Below are positions 21,722-34,900 of a DNA stretch of 64,000 bases, one piece after another; within the stretch, counting starts at the first letter, position 1, and every line of letters starts with the position of its first letter. A program made the position numbers and the translations under genes. The stretch is from Azadirachta indica. Its lineage: Eukaryota > Streptophyta > Magnoliopsida > Sapindales > Meliaceae. Under the pieces are notes generated by a model that did no database searches, was not told where the DNA came from, and was given only the letters and a program-made list of their open reading frames with translations. The stretch lies in contig CM040442.1 in the NCBI GenBank assembly GCA_022749755.1, positions 3,684,663 to 3,748,662 on the forward strand. Reading direction: 5' to 3'.

Positions 21722-24595
21722 TCAGTTCTTAGCTTTCAATGCTTCAATAACTGCAGAAAAATCCTGGTCGCTAAGGCCATGAGATTTGGCCACCTTGTAT
21801 AGTTCATTTGCAGCCGCTGCAATTGGAGTACACTGTGAGACTGATTCTGCTAATCCCAAAGCAAGCCTCAAATCCTGCCAGCCATAATGAGTTAAGTGTA
21901 AGATACATGATAGCGAATGTCATATCATAATGATACGAGTAATACTAGTGTTAATGGCTTGGGTTGGTCCTCAACGTAAAAAAAAAAAAAAAAAAAAAAA
22001 TTAACAAACCAACCAATACGAAATTGTGATCGTTCGTTCGAACCAGGTTCACATTGAGACACGTAGACTAGTGAGTGGACCTAACTGACACGTACCACAC
22101 TTGTAGGCAATACAAAGAAAGAAACTACAAACCTTCTGTTGATGCTTCAACGGAAATGCTGTAGGATAAACTGATTTAGTCATCGATGGACCTTTGAGTG
22201 AGTACATTGGTGCACTGATTGCCCCCTGTGAGACTACCTGCAATATCCCCAGACGTCCAAAGACTTTCTTTTGAGCTCCAAAAGATCTTTTTGAAAATGA
22301 ATAAATGCGAAATCACTTTTAAGGAACAAATCACGTTGAGAATTGAAGGCTTGCAATTGAGTATAGTGGAAGGATACATTCAGCATAAAAGTTGCATAAA
22401 ATGTATAATGTTTCAAGGAATACCTCAACTAGTACATTTGGGTCTAGTCCTACTTTCTCACTGAGAAGTATCCCTTCAGAAAAAGATGCCATCATACTGC
22501 AAGTTTCCAGAAAAGAAAGAACAGATAAAAAAATGGTCTTGCTATTCATCAGCAGGAGCACAAATTCAATAGGCTAAAATGGGTAAGAAAGTCCGCCAAA
22601 CCTTCCCATTATCATGTTGACAACAAGTTTCATAGCAGCACCATTTCCAACATCACCGAGGTAAAATCTCGACTGGATAAAGACATCCACATAGATAAAG
22701 AATATCAACAGGAAATAAGATACAAAATACATATGTAGCTGAGATTTGAGAAACACTAGCAAGACAACATTACCTTCCCCATGATGTCTAAGAATGGAGC
22801 AACTGTATTATAGAGAGATTTATCACCTGAAAGATTAGAGCCAATGTGATGAATTAATTGTCTTCAGCAACAAAACAATACACTAAAAGATGTCATTGAA
22901 TAATGTTTACCAGCAGTAAGAAATATTAATTGTCCATCTTCTGCTGGCTTTTTGGAACCTGAAACTGGAGCCTACACAAGAATTGCTTAGGTTAAAGAAA
23001 CAAAATCTACTCACTTATCACATTGTTGAAACTTAGTCATATCTTTACCTCCAAAAACAATGCTCCGGTAGCTTTAATATGTCCACTTATCAACTTCGAA
23101 GTTGGCCCGTCAACTGTTGAAACATCAACATACCTGCAAATGCCCATATATTGTGCCATTGCTGCTCCAGGTCAAGTTTAGGAATGCAAAGCATAGAATT
23201 TGAAAAATAAATGACTCATAATGAGTTTACACTAATCTACATTATCATTAGAGAAGACAACGAAGATTACCCTTTTCCAGGACCCATTCCACTTGCAGCT
23301 CCATGCTTTCCGCATGCAACATCCAGCTGATACAAAGCAACAATAAGTTGCTGTATTTAAGATATCAGATCAATCAAAACAGTGATGATCAAAATATAAC
23401 AAATAAAAAGAAACATACGCACTGCACTTTCAGGATCAGCAAGCATGGCAAATGTGACATCACAAGATGCAGCTACTTCCTCAGGAGAAGGTTTGTATCT
23501 GCATGCACATGACAAAAGCCTTATTCGGAATTTTCAAGTATGAGTCGTCATGCACATGTAAGCATATATCTGTATCCATGTGTACATAAATCTATTTATA
23601 TAACATAATCCATCTTGTTTAGCATTTGCTTGACGTATATACTATAGGATCAATAAGAGCCAAGCATCTGCAGGATCTCAAAAGTATGCTGAGAATGTCT
23701 AAATTTTGTATTACCCAAGCTCTGAGGTACTCTTTATATAGTGGTAATACCATTAACAAGCTCATTTCATAACGTGAATTTGAAATACTTACTTTGCACC
23801 CAAGCTTATGAGAGGATCACATTTGCTTTTGGTCCTATTCCAAACTGTTACATCACATCTACAACATTACAATCATCGGTCAACCTCGGAAAGTGTACAT
23901 GTATTTTCACACTCGAGAATAATTATATTTGCAAAATGCTGCCGAAATTTCTTTCAGAATACATCTTAAGTGTTTTACTAAAACATTTGATCAACAGATA
24001 GAAAATGGTAGTCTTAAATCAAATGCTGACGTAGTCTTAAATCAAATGTTATCAATAGAAAGCAGAATTATACTAAAGGCCAATTAAGCAGAGAAATGAA
24101 ATTGTACCCAGCTTTCAAGAGATTTTGTGCCATTGGAGAACCCATAATTCCCATGCCAAGAAATCCGATTCGACCGGGCAATTCATCTGCTACAAATTCA
24201 AAATTACAACCCAAAAAATCTCCCGTTTAATCAAACATTCCCCAACTCTCAATCAAGTAAACCAGCAAATCCGCACATTCATTCCATTTTTCACAAATTG
24301 CTCCAAACTCTATGCAGATACTCAATCCAAAACGCTTTAAGCAAATTAACTATCAAAGGAATTTGTAATCACAGATTTTAGACATACCTTTAGCTGAAAC
24401 ATTGGTTGCCTGAGAAGATAAAACCTTGAAAGAAAGAGAAAACAAAGGTTTTGTGGGAAAAGAACTAATGGGTTTTTGTTTAAAGTAGCTAGGAATCTGA
24501 GGGCAAAAGCTTGAGCAAATTGCCATAGCAGTTGTTGATGGTGATGATGATAAGAAGAAATGGGAAGAGTAACTGCCTTTAACCAACAAAGCCAT
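21722..24595 (-). CDS. GLYR2: Glyoxylate/succinic semialdehyde reductase 2, plastid/mitochondrial type
   Basis: Twelve exons on the minus strand: 24595-24388, 24189-24108, 23858-23793, 23498-23423, 23326-23271, 23133-23049, 22971-22911, 22826-22774, 22672-22602, 22496-22424, 22237-22133, 21874-21722; 362 residues (Arabidopsis GLYR2 is about 358). The first 60-70 residues are Ser-rich and basic, a transit peptide. The NADPH site is GFLGMGIMG; EAPVSGSKKPAEDGQ is the beta-hydroxyacid dehydrogenase substrate motif; the catalytic Lys is in GNGAAMKLVVNMIMG. It reduces glyoxylate and succinic semialdehyde with NADPH, detoxifying these aldehydes under stress. The start at 24595 (MALLVKGSY) is favoured; ATGs at 24646 and 24526 are alternatives. 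Exon 4 uses a GTGCGT donor, giving PESALDVACG as in the family. Intron 11 carries a SINE-like insertion with a long A run. Confidence 0.95.
21955..22125 (-). mobile_element. SINE-like element with poly(T) end in GLYR2 intron 11
   Basis: Read on the minus strand, a tRNA box-B-like stretch (GGTTCGAACGAAC, about 22040-22046) is followed about 40 bases later by TTTGTTAA and a run of roughly 24 T (21978-22002). A tRNA-related head and poly(T) tail is the layout of plant Au-type SINEs. Box A is not clear and no certain target-site duplication was found, so the borders are approximate. Confidence 0.45.
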
Positions 24596-25817
24596 CCCTG
24601 TTTTTTTTTTCCAACGGTTCGCGTAAAAGCTCGTGTTTCTATGCATGTTTATTGTCCTTTTACGCTTGGATCAAGGAGATGAAATTTACGTGCACTTAAT
24701 TTTTTCTTTTCTTTTTTTATTTCAAACTGTGAATTTATAGTTTATTACTTTTATACCAATTATCTGATTCAAATTGTTTAAAGAAAAACACTTATTTAAA
24801 GAGATTCAATCCAAGATGACTATTTTCCAAGAAACCTATTCTTGTACTTCTATTTTGCTTTTTAAGGTGCTATTAAAATTGGAATTTTTTATCACTTTGA
24901 TTTCTTGAGGTGTAGTTTAATTTTCGCTATTGATTTCAAGAAAACAAAGTGAATAATGATCCGGGTCGGTTTCAAAGGGAATAAAGTTTCTTTTTGACAA
25001 AAAAAACAAAAAAACCTTTAATAATAATATAAACTAATTGATGTTAAATGAAATTTGAACCCACTTCCTTTCCATTCGAATGTAAGCAGAATTGGAATCT
25101 CAAATCTCATACCCTAACCCAAAAAGATTCTAACACCCCACATGCAATTTCTTTTGCTTCCCATGGCTAATAATATAAGAGGGAATGTGAACCAGGAAAT
25201 GTAAAAATTTGAACCACAGATTTCTAGTTCATATACACATCAATGCGTTCATTTTGATCAAGCTTCCTGAATTCAAAACATCAATGACACATTACCCAAC
25301 AGAGACATGGAAGGAACATCTTGAAAAACACTTCATTTCCATGAATACCAACATAGATTTACCTTCTGCAGAACAGAAACAACCGACAGGGAATTCATGG
25401 CTCGACAAATTTTGCAGGCCTCTGCAAACGACTATGACAACTTCCATCATTACATATTCTAAAATTCTAAAATACCAACCAGAAACCATCAATGCACCGA
25501 GTGCATACATTCAGGTTTGTTGATTCTGTCAAGTTACATTACCATCACAAATATTTTACATTAAGTTTACAATGTAAACACAAAAGCGAAGCGCAAGTAT
25601 ATATTCAGCAGATATGGAAGGGTACTATAAGCGACTTCTAGATGGTTAGTATTGTAGAAACCAAAATTCAGCAGAACATGATATACGACATCATGGTTCA
25701 TAAGCAGGGGATTGACTAGCTTCCACCGCAAAATCCTGAAAAGGAACACTAAGCGGTAAATGATATGGCCACAAGTTTCTTCGAACAGTAAAAATAAAAG
25801 GACTTGCAATATACATA
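24596..25817. other. Intergenic region between GLYR2 and the downstream minus-strand gene
   Basis: GLYR2 promoter and leader, then AT-rich DNA. From about 25.55 kb it probably contains the 3' UTR and possibly one more 3' exon of the next gene: a minus-strand acceptor near 25739 opens a frame reading DFAVEASQSPAYEP and stop, which looks protein-like but is not in phase with the exon before it. Confidence 0.5.
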
Positions 25818-28800
25818 CTACAAAAGTGATTCCACAAATACTGTTAGCGAATATGTCATCATCTTGAACACATTCTCAACTTCCAATCTGTCTGCCTGTA
25901 CATGGAAATGCAAAACAAGGTAATTTATAAACAGTGGCAAATATCAGAAGCTTAGAAGCTAGGCATTTGAGATGTGCAACAAACCAAAATCCATCCTTCT
26001 TTTCCTGTGCTAGTAGTTCTTCAAAGGAAATGCAACCAAATTCATCCTTGTCTGTTCTTTTTGGTGGCTTGCTAGACTTTTTCGATCGTTCCTTGTTAGC
26101 AGTAACTTCAAGCATCTTCAATGAGGATAAAAAGAGGTCAGAATCTGAAGAAAAAATGAGTAGGGACGTAGTTTTGAAAATCAGTTCACGAGGGAAAAGT
26201 TGAGTTCTCCCAATATAAAGAATGATCTGCGCCATGATTATCTTCATCAATATTTATCAAGCTCAACAACATCTGTTAACAGCATTCTGAAAGACTGGGA
26301 AGCGCAAATCCAAGCAAAAGAACACAATCTAGAATTGTTGATTCAAATTAAATATGCTCTACTTAAACAATTTTTAAGTGGCTACCTTCTTGCAAGCTGG
26401 TGAATGCTGAAGCCGGTAGTGGAGCCAATCATAAACAATTACATCAGCCTCTAATCTCGACTGCTGGCCCTCTAGCTCCATTATCTGAAGCGATCAATGC
26501 AGTAATCCCATTTTAGACAACCATGATATGTGATAACAGCTACTTCATTCCAAAAAAATATCAAATCAACCGACCAATCACCTGTTGACGAAGGCGTTCA
26601 ATAGATGATCTGTCTGCCTTGCCAAGCAATGCCCTTTTTATGCTAATCTTGCGATCGACGACCTTGGACCTGTTATAAAATTAAAGAATTACTAAGCTAG
26701 AACCTCCAGAGAATTGCGAAACGAAGTTAGAATATGCTAAAACGACTTAAGAAATCAGAAATTTCAATTTAAAACATGGAAGGCAGTGTTGGCACAAAGC
26801 TCCCACAGATAGTCAAATTGTTTTGAGGGGTCAAATACGAGAGAAAAAAGCACAGAAAACAGTGTCTTAGGATGCACAAGTTAGAAATTAGGAAATTGCA
26901 GCATAAAAATCATTTTATGCATATGAAGAGTAGCAAGTAATTAGGAATTGAAAAGAAAATATAAGGTGAATCGTCACAACATTTACAAGCATTCAAATAC
27001 AAAATAGATATTTTGAAAATTATGTATAAACTTACTTGTTCTCTAGCTCTTTTTTGGCCTTTGCCAGGCACTTAGAAAATTCTCCGACCTGAATTATGAG
27101 ACACATGAAGGATTGTTATGCTGCTGATGCAGCTGTATAAATCACATGTAAAGCCGACATTTAATTTTCCAAAAGACACACATCTCACATATGCTAGCAA
27201 TTGCACATTGTACAATATACACAAAACTTTGTAATCAACCCATTCAGCACAGCAAGACCAATTCCACAGCAAAATAAAGTCAAGTTCAACACCCATGGTT
27301 TTAAAGAAATTCACTTGTGATTTTTAATTACCTCATTGAAGGTCCTATGATGCTATTCATGGGAAGTCCTTACTTTTCTTGATAAGAGAAAGATGTTGTA
27401 CTGAAAAGCCCATGTGAACATACACACAAACAACACAAAATAGAGGAGAAAACAAATCCATATAGAAAAGAGTGAAATGTTAAACTAGATCAAGGAGCAC
27501 TGAACAGATCCAAGTCTTACATACACCAAAAGAGAAAATATCTATGTTAGATATCTTGGGAAAGTTAAGACTTGAAGTCTCAACAGCACCAAACAACTCA
27601 AGTTCTATACTTTGCTAGGAAAATCAAACTCATTCAAAACAAGACCTCAGTATCATTCACATTCTCAGCATCTACCACAACATAAACATCATAGAATCCA
27701 TAACCAATTTCAAAACGATAAATTTCAAGCACTCTTTTTATTGCAGAAAGGTTATTTTGCACAGCCCAAATAGCACTTGGTGTACCATATGATTTGATGA
27801 TCAAGCTCAACTATTTCATCCAAGGACATAAAAACAACCAAAACGAAATTCAAATGATGTTTCATACCAGTAAAAGATCATGCCAATGTTCTAAAAATGG
27901 CATAAAAAATAAGATTAAAGGTCTTTTTAATCAATAACAAAAAATGTTTTTCAACAACACAGGAAACAAAAACAATGGAAACATCTAAACTGAGAGAATA
28001 CTTTCACAAACAGACAATGAAAAAACAAAATCCCCGTTCCAAAACATACCAAAACGGCACCACAATCTAAACAGAAAATCATTTTCCCATGAATAAAAGA
28101 ATTAAACTTTGACAAAAATTAAAAATTTTGAGTGTAATACAAAATAATTTCAAAAAGAAAAAGAAACCTGAGCATGTGTCATCTCATCGTTGTTATAGCT
28201 GTCCAGAAGCTCATGATACAGGTCCTTGATCTTCTGCTGTGTAGCACTTCCCATTGATGTAAGCGGGCAGAGACAACCCAGTTGCGGTATATCCAAACCC
28301 GACTCCAGCTTCTCTGTTAAGACTCCATTTTCTTCCACCTTCGAATCCACACGCTTCTTGTTTGCTTTCTTCTTCTTCTTCTTCTTCACTTTCTTCTCCT
28401 CCTGCTGAACCGGCTCCGGCTTTTCCCCCTCCTCCCCGTCCTGAACCAGCTCACTTGTCTCCTCCACCTCCTCTTGCACCGGCGGTCCACCTTTTTCCTC
28501 CACCTCCTCTTGAACCTGCGGCCCACCTTTTTCCGCCACCTTCTCTTGCAACGGCTCTGCCTTTTCCGGCTCCCTCCTTTTTCCCGACCTGACGAAGCTC
28601 TCCCATTTGGCAGATTTAGAGGGCAAGATCTCACGCAGACGCCATTCCGCCACACGGGTCCGGTCATTTTCAGTCTTATTACTCCCAGCAGAATTCGCCA
28701 ACGAACCCTTCAAAACATTGGCATAATTCTCCAATTCCTGCAACCTCTTAATCTTCTTGTAGGTTAAAAACAGAGTAACAGTGAAGAAAATAGACAAGAA

Positions 28801-28893
28801 GAAGAAGGAAACAACCAAAAGCAAGAACAACATGAGATTGTTATCGTGTAATCTGGGAAAAGTAAAGTAAATATAAACGGTGGAAGACGCCAT
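25818..28893 (-). CDS. Membrane-anchored coiled-coil protein, function unknown
   Basis: Not recognised. Exons on the minus strand: 28893-28168, 27088-27036, 26669-26582, 26484-26386, 26115-25981 and 25895-25818, with exons 1-5 firmly in phase. It starts MASSTVYIYFTFPRLHD at an ATGGCG context; an ATG 24 bases upstream would add MLCFLSVF. Residues 20-46 form one membrane span (NLMLFLLLVVSFFFLSIFF). Then come a disordered part with a 12-residue repeat (EKGGPQVQEEVE, EKGGPPVQEEVE), a Lys run (KKVKKKKKKKANKK), and, from GSATQQKIKDLYHELLDSY, a charged alpha-helical, probably coiled-coil region (LENKSKVVDRKISIKRALL, SIERLRQQIMELEGQQSRLE). The C-terminus is uncertain: joining exon 5 to ADRLEVENVFKMM needs the donor at 25980, and the frame then stops at 25818. 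Shape and charge suggest a tethered scaffold; no enzymatic motif is visible. Confidence 0.72.
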
Positions 28894-31800
28894 AAAAACA
28901 GAGAGAAAACAGAGCATTAAGAAAATTCCAGAAAACAGAGCATTGTGATAAAAGAAAGAAAGAAGAAGAGAAGAGAAGACTGAGACAGAACGAGAGTGAG
29001 TAATGGGTTTTCTGTTCCTAGTACAATATGCTGCGTCTGCTCTTGTGAGTTCTGTTTTAAAAAATAAAAAAAAAGTGTTTTTTATTTTTCTGTAGATTTT
29101 TGTCGCCGTTGATTGTGGACAGAGACGATAAATTGGTAAAGCGGAAGACTATAGATTAAGGCAAACAAAAAAAAAAAAAAAGCAATTTTTTTTATTTATT
29201 TATTTATTTAAATAAATCATTCATAACAATTACGAATTTTACAATTTTTTTGAAATCTCAAAACGAGAACTCCTTATATTAAAAAGTTTTATATGTTATT
29301 TGTTAAATGTAACAACTATGAGAGTTGTCAATTAATACGAATGATAAATGATTAGCAAAAATTGGATATAAAAAATTAGATTCAATTATAATTAGTATAA
29401 TAGTATATGATATATTGAATTAAATTTATTTACAAAGTTCAACATTTTGCATAAATAAATTTCATATGTTACAGCCTAACAAGACAAGACTCATATAAAT
29501 TTAATATTACTAAAAGTACATGTGTTTTGTTGTAAGTTAAATGAATTGGATTGTGTTTAGATGCAAAACATGTGGAAATTTTTTTATTTTTATGATTTGT
29601 TTGAATCCACACAACATATTTATTTGACCCCAATATTATTCAGATTACACATTTGGTAAGTTGTTTCTTTGTCCATCCTAATTTGATATAATTACAAAGT
29701 AATGATAGTATTATGTTTGATGTTGCCATCAAATCCATTCATGTTTGAATAAAATTAGAAGCTTTTGTGAAGTTTATAATTTTGGTATGTTTTTGTTGAT
29801 TATAATAATTCATAGTTAGTTAAAGAAAAAAAAAATTAAAACGTAGTAATTTTATTTTAATTTTAACTTTTATAATATAATACACAAGATGAAGTATTTA
29901 AATAATAAATATGTATATGTAAATCTTAACATAAATATATAAATGTAATCAAATTTTATATTATATAGTACACCAGAAGTGTCTAAATTGAGAAGATTTA
30001 GTGAGGTCATGTAAGTCAAAATTGTCCCCATCAATTAGTTAATGTAAAAACTCTTTATATTATAAAGTTTCATATGTTAAAATAACACTCTCATAACTCT
30101 CATGTAGTCAATTGTTGTAACAAGCAGAAGGTCAACTAGATTTAGAACAACATTATATTATATAGATAATATAAAATAGTGTAGACTTAGGAGGTGAGAT
30201 GTAATATTTTTAATATGTTTGTTACATAGCTTTCTTTGCTAATAAATGAATGAAGGCTTGTTTCAATGTCATTTTTAATTCAAATACAAAGTTAAATTAT
30301 GTGAACTTGATTAACTACTTGTATTTAGTTATATTGTTTGTGTTGTAAGATAATTGGTAAGTGTAAATATTTGTACTTTGCATTTTGTATTTTGTAAAAA
30401 TTTAGAATGCTGTTCTTGTTGTCTCAAAAGGGGATTCAAATTCATATTCGTATACTTGATCATAATTTTTATCAGAAGCAAGATCAAGTGAGTAATCCCC
30501 AGTTAATATAACACAAAGAAAAGAACCAATTCATAGCACCTTCATTCTCATTCAAATGAATGAATGAATGAATGATTGATTGATTGGATTGGATTGATGA
30601 TTGAACAGGCAAATGGAGCCATCGACTCTCCCTCCCACTTACTGCAGCTTTGAGATATGATATGATCATATTGCTGTCGATCTGGGTTTGTGTTTTACTT
30701 TTCTACAGTGTTTTATTTTATTTATTTTCAAAACAACTAAATTCTATGCACTATTGGGAGTAGGGGTACCCCTTTTCCCACATGTTCATTATTAGTTCTC
30801 ATTTGAAGTGAGTACTGTATTCATGATTGACAACACTGGAATCAAAAAGTAATATTTTGGTACAAAATTTTGTTGTCAGCCAACCTTTTCTTTTTTCGGT
30901 TGCAAGAATCCTGACCGCTAGCGCTGCTACTTGTAATCGGTTTCAGTGGTAATATCCTTAGTATTTCATTTCAAAAAATTAAAAAAAAAAAAAAAAAAAA
31001 ATAAAACCTTAAGGAGTGAATGGCTCTGCTTAACTTCTTGACCCAATATTATCAACGGGCCTGCTCAACTTACCAGGCCATTATTAATGATATTACGGTA
31101 GTTATGGACGTAATGTGAAGATCATTTAATACGAAGTCAAGTCAACCATTCAAATATTTTGAAAGAGTTTAGTAGTGTTGTTGCACATGGTGACCTCTGC
31201 AAATCCTGTAGGCTAATAATACCACTGTAAGTAAAATTTTATTCAGTGCTTGTTATTTGGATCCGTAGAACATGCTTCGCTGAAATATTTATTTATGTAG
31301 CATTGTACCAAGGAATCCTATTTATTTTCCCTCACTAATGTAGCATGTAGCAATGTAGAGAGACGCATTTTATAACTATGCAGTTGATGTAAAGCAGAAA
31401 ATATATACACTAACTCGGAATCAGATAATGCAATCAACGGAAGAAATTATCACCATCAGAATGCAGAAACAGTGGAAGATCACTTAAGAGAGACGATTTG
31501 ACAATGCTTGCTTGATATTTATTTATTACCTTCTCAAACATTTCTTACAACAACACAGCAATGAAAAAGAATTGCTTCCAAGGAGTTTACAAGGAGTACA
31601 ATAGATACTAAAATTATTGGAAACCAGAGGCTTTCCATATTCTAAAACTGAATCATCTGCACATGGACGCGATTGGAACGTCTCCTTGTGCTTCTTCAAT
31701 TTTCCTTCCATGTCTTTCAATTTCAATAACAAAGCTCGTTTATATATACACATACATATATAGCTTTATCCTCAATCATTTTCGTAATGTATAACGGCTG

Positions 31801-31996
31801 TCAACCACGTGGTGTGTTGCATATCTGTACAACTTCACCGAGGAAGAAGCCGAATCAAATGGTTGGAGGGATCTTGGATGCGTAGAGACTAAATTTACTG
31901 GAAAATGCTTTTGTCAAAAGAATGCTATACAGGAGTAAAGAAATGGAACCTTCTTTGTTCCATTTCGTTTTCTCCAGATGTAGCAGGTTCATTTCA
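28894..31996. other. AT-rich intergenic region between two minus-strand genes
   Basis: Promoter of the coiled-coil gene (28.9-29.1 kb), then AT-rich DNA to about 31.4 kb and the 3' UTR of the beta-galactosidase gene (from about 31.5 kb). A short direct similarity (TATTAAAAAGTTTTATATGT near 29.28 kb, TATTATAAAGTTTCATATGT near 30.06 kb) and a poly(A) run at about 30980-31002 are the only structure noticed. A TGAA/TGAT simple repeat lies near 30557-30600. No ORF could be supported. Confidence 0.55.
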
Positions 31997-34900
31997 TTAG
32001 CCGCAAATGGCTTCTACGGCGAGTTGCTTCATGACATTGGGGCACGGATCTCCACCAAACATTTCAGGTGCTACAGTTACTGTGCACATATTCTGCCCAA
32101 CGCAAAGCTGCAAAATGATGTCATTCATTAGTATTTACCATGAAAAATGAAGCTGGGAGGGAAAAAAAAAAATGATTCAAATGGTAAAATTGCAGACCCT
32201 TTGGAAAGCATCATAGGAGTGAAACGCGTGACAGCTTCCCTGGCGGTAGCTTCCACAAACACCTTCTGGTGTTCCAAAGCTAGCAAACTTTATCAATTTC
32301 ATTTTCTGTCCGGGGCCACACATCAGATGAGCTTTAGGCCTCAAGGGTTTGTTGACTTTGCCGGAGGCCTGAAGATGCCAATTCACAAGGGTTGGTTGCC
32401 ACTCGTACATATAAGCACATACACTATCTACTTCTCTTCTAACCAAAGAAATTCCATTCGGGTCTCCACCCCATTCTTCAAACACAACCAGCAGGTTTCC
32501 AGTTGGTTTCAGCCACGAGTGAGGAACATGATACCTGCAATTATAGTAAAGTTTGTCAAGAAATCCAAATCTCTTAAGAACAAACAATATAAAAGCAAAG
32601 CAGATTTTGCTTACCATCTTTGAGAGGCCTCCCCACAATTACCCAAGCATTTCTTCTCGGTATATGTTCCTGTATAACTGCAATATCCACAAGAACCAGT
32701 TGCCTTATATGCAGGCCAGTGACGTCCAACACTCTGTCCATTTATCCATACTTGACCTTTTCCCATACTGCCCATATCTATAGCCAAGGGAGAATTTCCA
32801 GCTGGAGTATTGAAAGTAGTCTGAAATCAGTATAAAAGCATGTCAATTAAACACTTCAGAATTACATGCATCGATGAAACTCCATGCTATTGGCTAAGAA
32901 TTTCTAGGACTACTGTGAAGCGTGAACTACATAGAATAAAGAAAGTAGCTTGGCTAGGATTTAAGATACTCACTTTGTACCAAGTCAATGGCTGCCTCTG
33001 AGACACTAAAGATCCCTCAGCCCACTCAACAGAGGAACTGCCACTGAGCGAATGCAGACTCAGCTTTTCTCCTTCAAGTCCAATCTAATTTAGAACAACA
33101 AATTCTATGAATATCCAAAATGTCAGGAAAAAGAAAATGCATAGTTTAATAGCTGATGACAAACCTTGTAAGACCATTTCTGCCATGACAAGTCTCTCCT
33201 CCCTTCATTGAGACCGTTTAGTGTAACTGGGCCAAGAACACCAGCATTCCATGTCTCGAAATGGGGACCAACATTCTGAACTCAAAGCACAAGCAGCAGC
33301 ATAAATAGTTAAATCAAAATTTTCATGGATGTTGCTGATAGTACATAAAAGATATAGAAAGAGGGAGGGAGAGACAAACCGGGAGACCAACAGCAATGCT
33401 GAGAAGTGCAATTTTGTTGATTCCAGCTCTCAGATTCACACCTTTGCTTAATGTTAGTTTTGGGAATTCTAAACTCCCATAAGCAGTCCCTGGCAAAAAG
33501 ATGAAGAAGAGTTTAGAGAGGTATGTGAAATAAATGAATTAGTAAGAGATTTAGTTATGTTCTCACCTGCTAGCTGTCCATTAACAAAAACATGCAAAGC
33601 ATGGCCAGCAGATAAGACAGTAAGAACTGGATAATTTCCACTCCTCAGGAATCCTTCATTGGGGTCAATCTTAATGCTGCAAATGGGTGATAAAATGCAG
33701 AAAAGATGAGAAAAACAAATATAAGAGAAGTTTACAAGGAAATTTTTAGTTGTGAATGCACATAAGAGGAAGATAATAGGAGTTAATTGTGAAAGTTACT
33801 CACTCTGTCATGTACCACAAATAGTCCGTGACATCTCTAGTTGTATTTATCTGCTCCAGCAACCCGGACATCGTGAATGTACTATCACTGTATGAGGCCG
33901 GCCCTTCATTAAACGCTTGCCAGGAGAATCCTCCGTGAACAGGAACAGGAGTCATCTTCATCTGTGCACTTTGGGCACCAACCTGTAAAAAAATTTGTTA
34001 TCAAGAGTCCATATTTTTTTTTACATTATTCTTGCCCGAGAAAATATGATAATGATGCATAAAATTTTGAGTTACCGTTCAGCACAATGCATGTCACTTT
34101 TTTCTTTTCTTTTCTTTTTTCTTTTTGAATAAGGATAAATCTAAAGATGTAAGCTTTAAGCTAAATAAAATGCAGAAATTTAATTCACACAAATGTCATG
34201 TCTTACCCTTGCAGTGTTATATACAGTGTTCTTGCAGTCAGGCAGAATGCTGATTGACCATGGAGGCAAATTGTAATGCTGATTTCCAAAAGAGACTTTT
34301 GAAAAAGATCTCTGATTGTAATTTGCAAGGAATGCAGCACAAGCAGACTTTGATTTGAATACATGAGCCTGTATTATTAAAATGAACAAAGGAGTAAGGT
34401 TAACTCTAGAAAATAGTGATATATGATTAAAATTAATTTAAAAACAGAAGTGAGTTACCTCCTGATAGTTTCCGAGTGGAATGACCGTTGGACTTCCAGC
34501 AACTAAAGCTGGTTCACACAGCTTTATAGCTCTATGTAAATCTTTCAGATGGCCCCATTTTGGTTGCCTCAACAGTCCTGCATAGAGAATAAAAATAGAC
34601 TGATCTCTCATACGTGCAAATCATTTTGATCATTGCAATTATCAACAATTCAAGTATGGTTACAATTCGTCTCTCAGAAAAGAAACGGTCCTTATTAGAT
34701 GTGAGGGCCGAAAACAGCTAACAGTATAATAGATTAAAAATCATTAATAAGGACAATCATTTTTTATGGTGACAATATCTAAAGTTAGAGAAATGGAAGC
34801 ATCTGCCACATAACAGGATGTCTACGTCCAAAACTTTTTCAGTTAGGTTATTGTAAACTGTTTTGACCCACAAAAAACTTCATATGATGGAAAAAAATGA

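Noticed and set aside
22040..22060. tRNA gene suggested by the GGTTCGAAC box-B-like motif
   Set aside because: No cloverleaf: acceptor and anticodon stems do not pair around it; a SINE relic fits better.
29270..30080. Pair of similar AT-rich 20-mers (near 29.28 and 30.06 kb) that might be LTRs or a solo element
   Set aside because: Similarity covers only about 30 bases, the ends lack a clear TG...CA and target duplication, and the space between encodes nothing.
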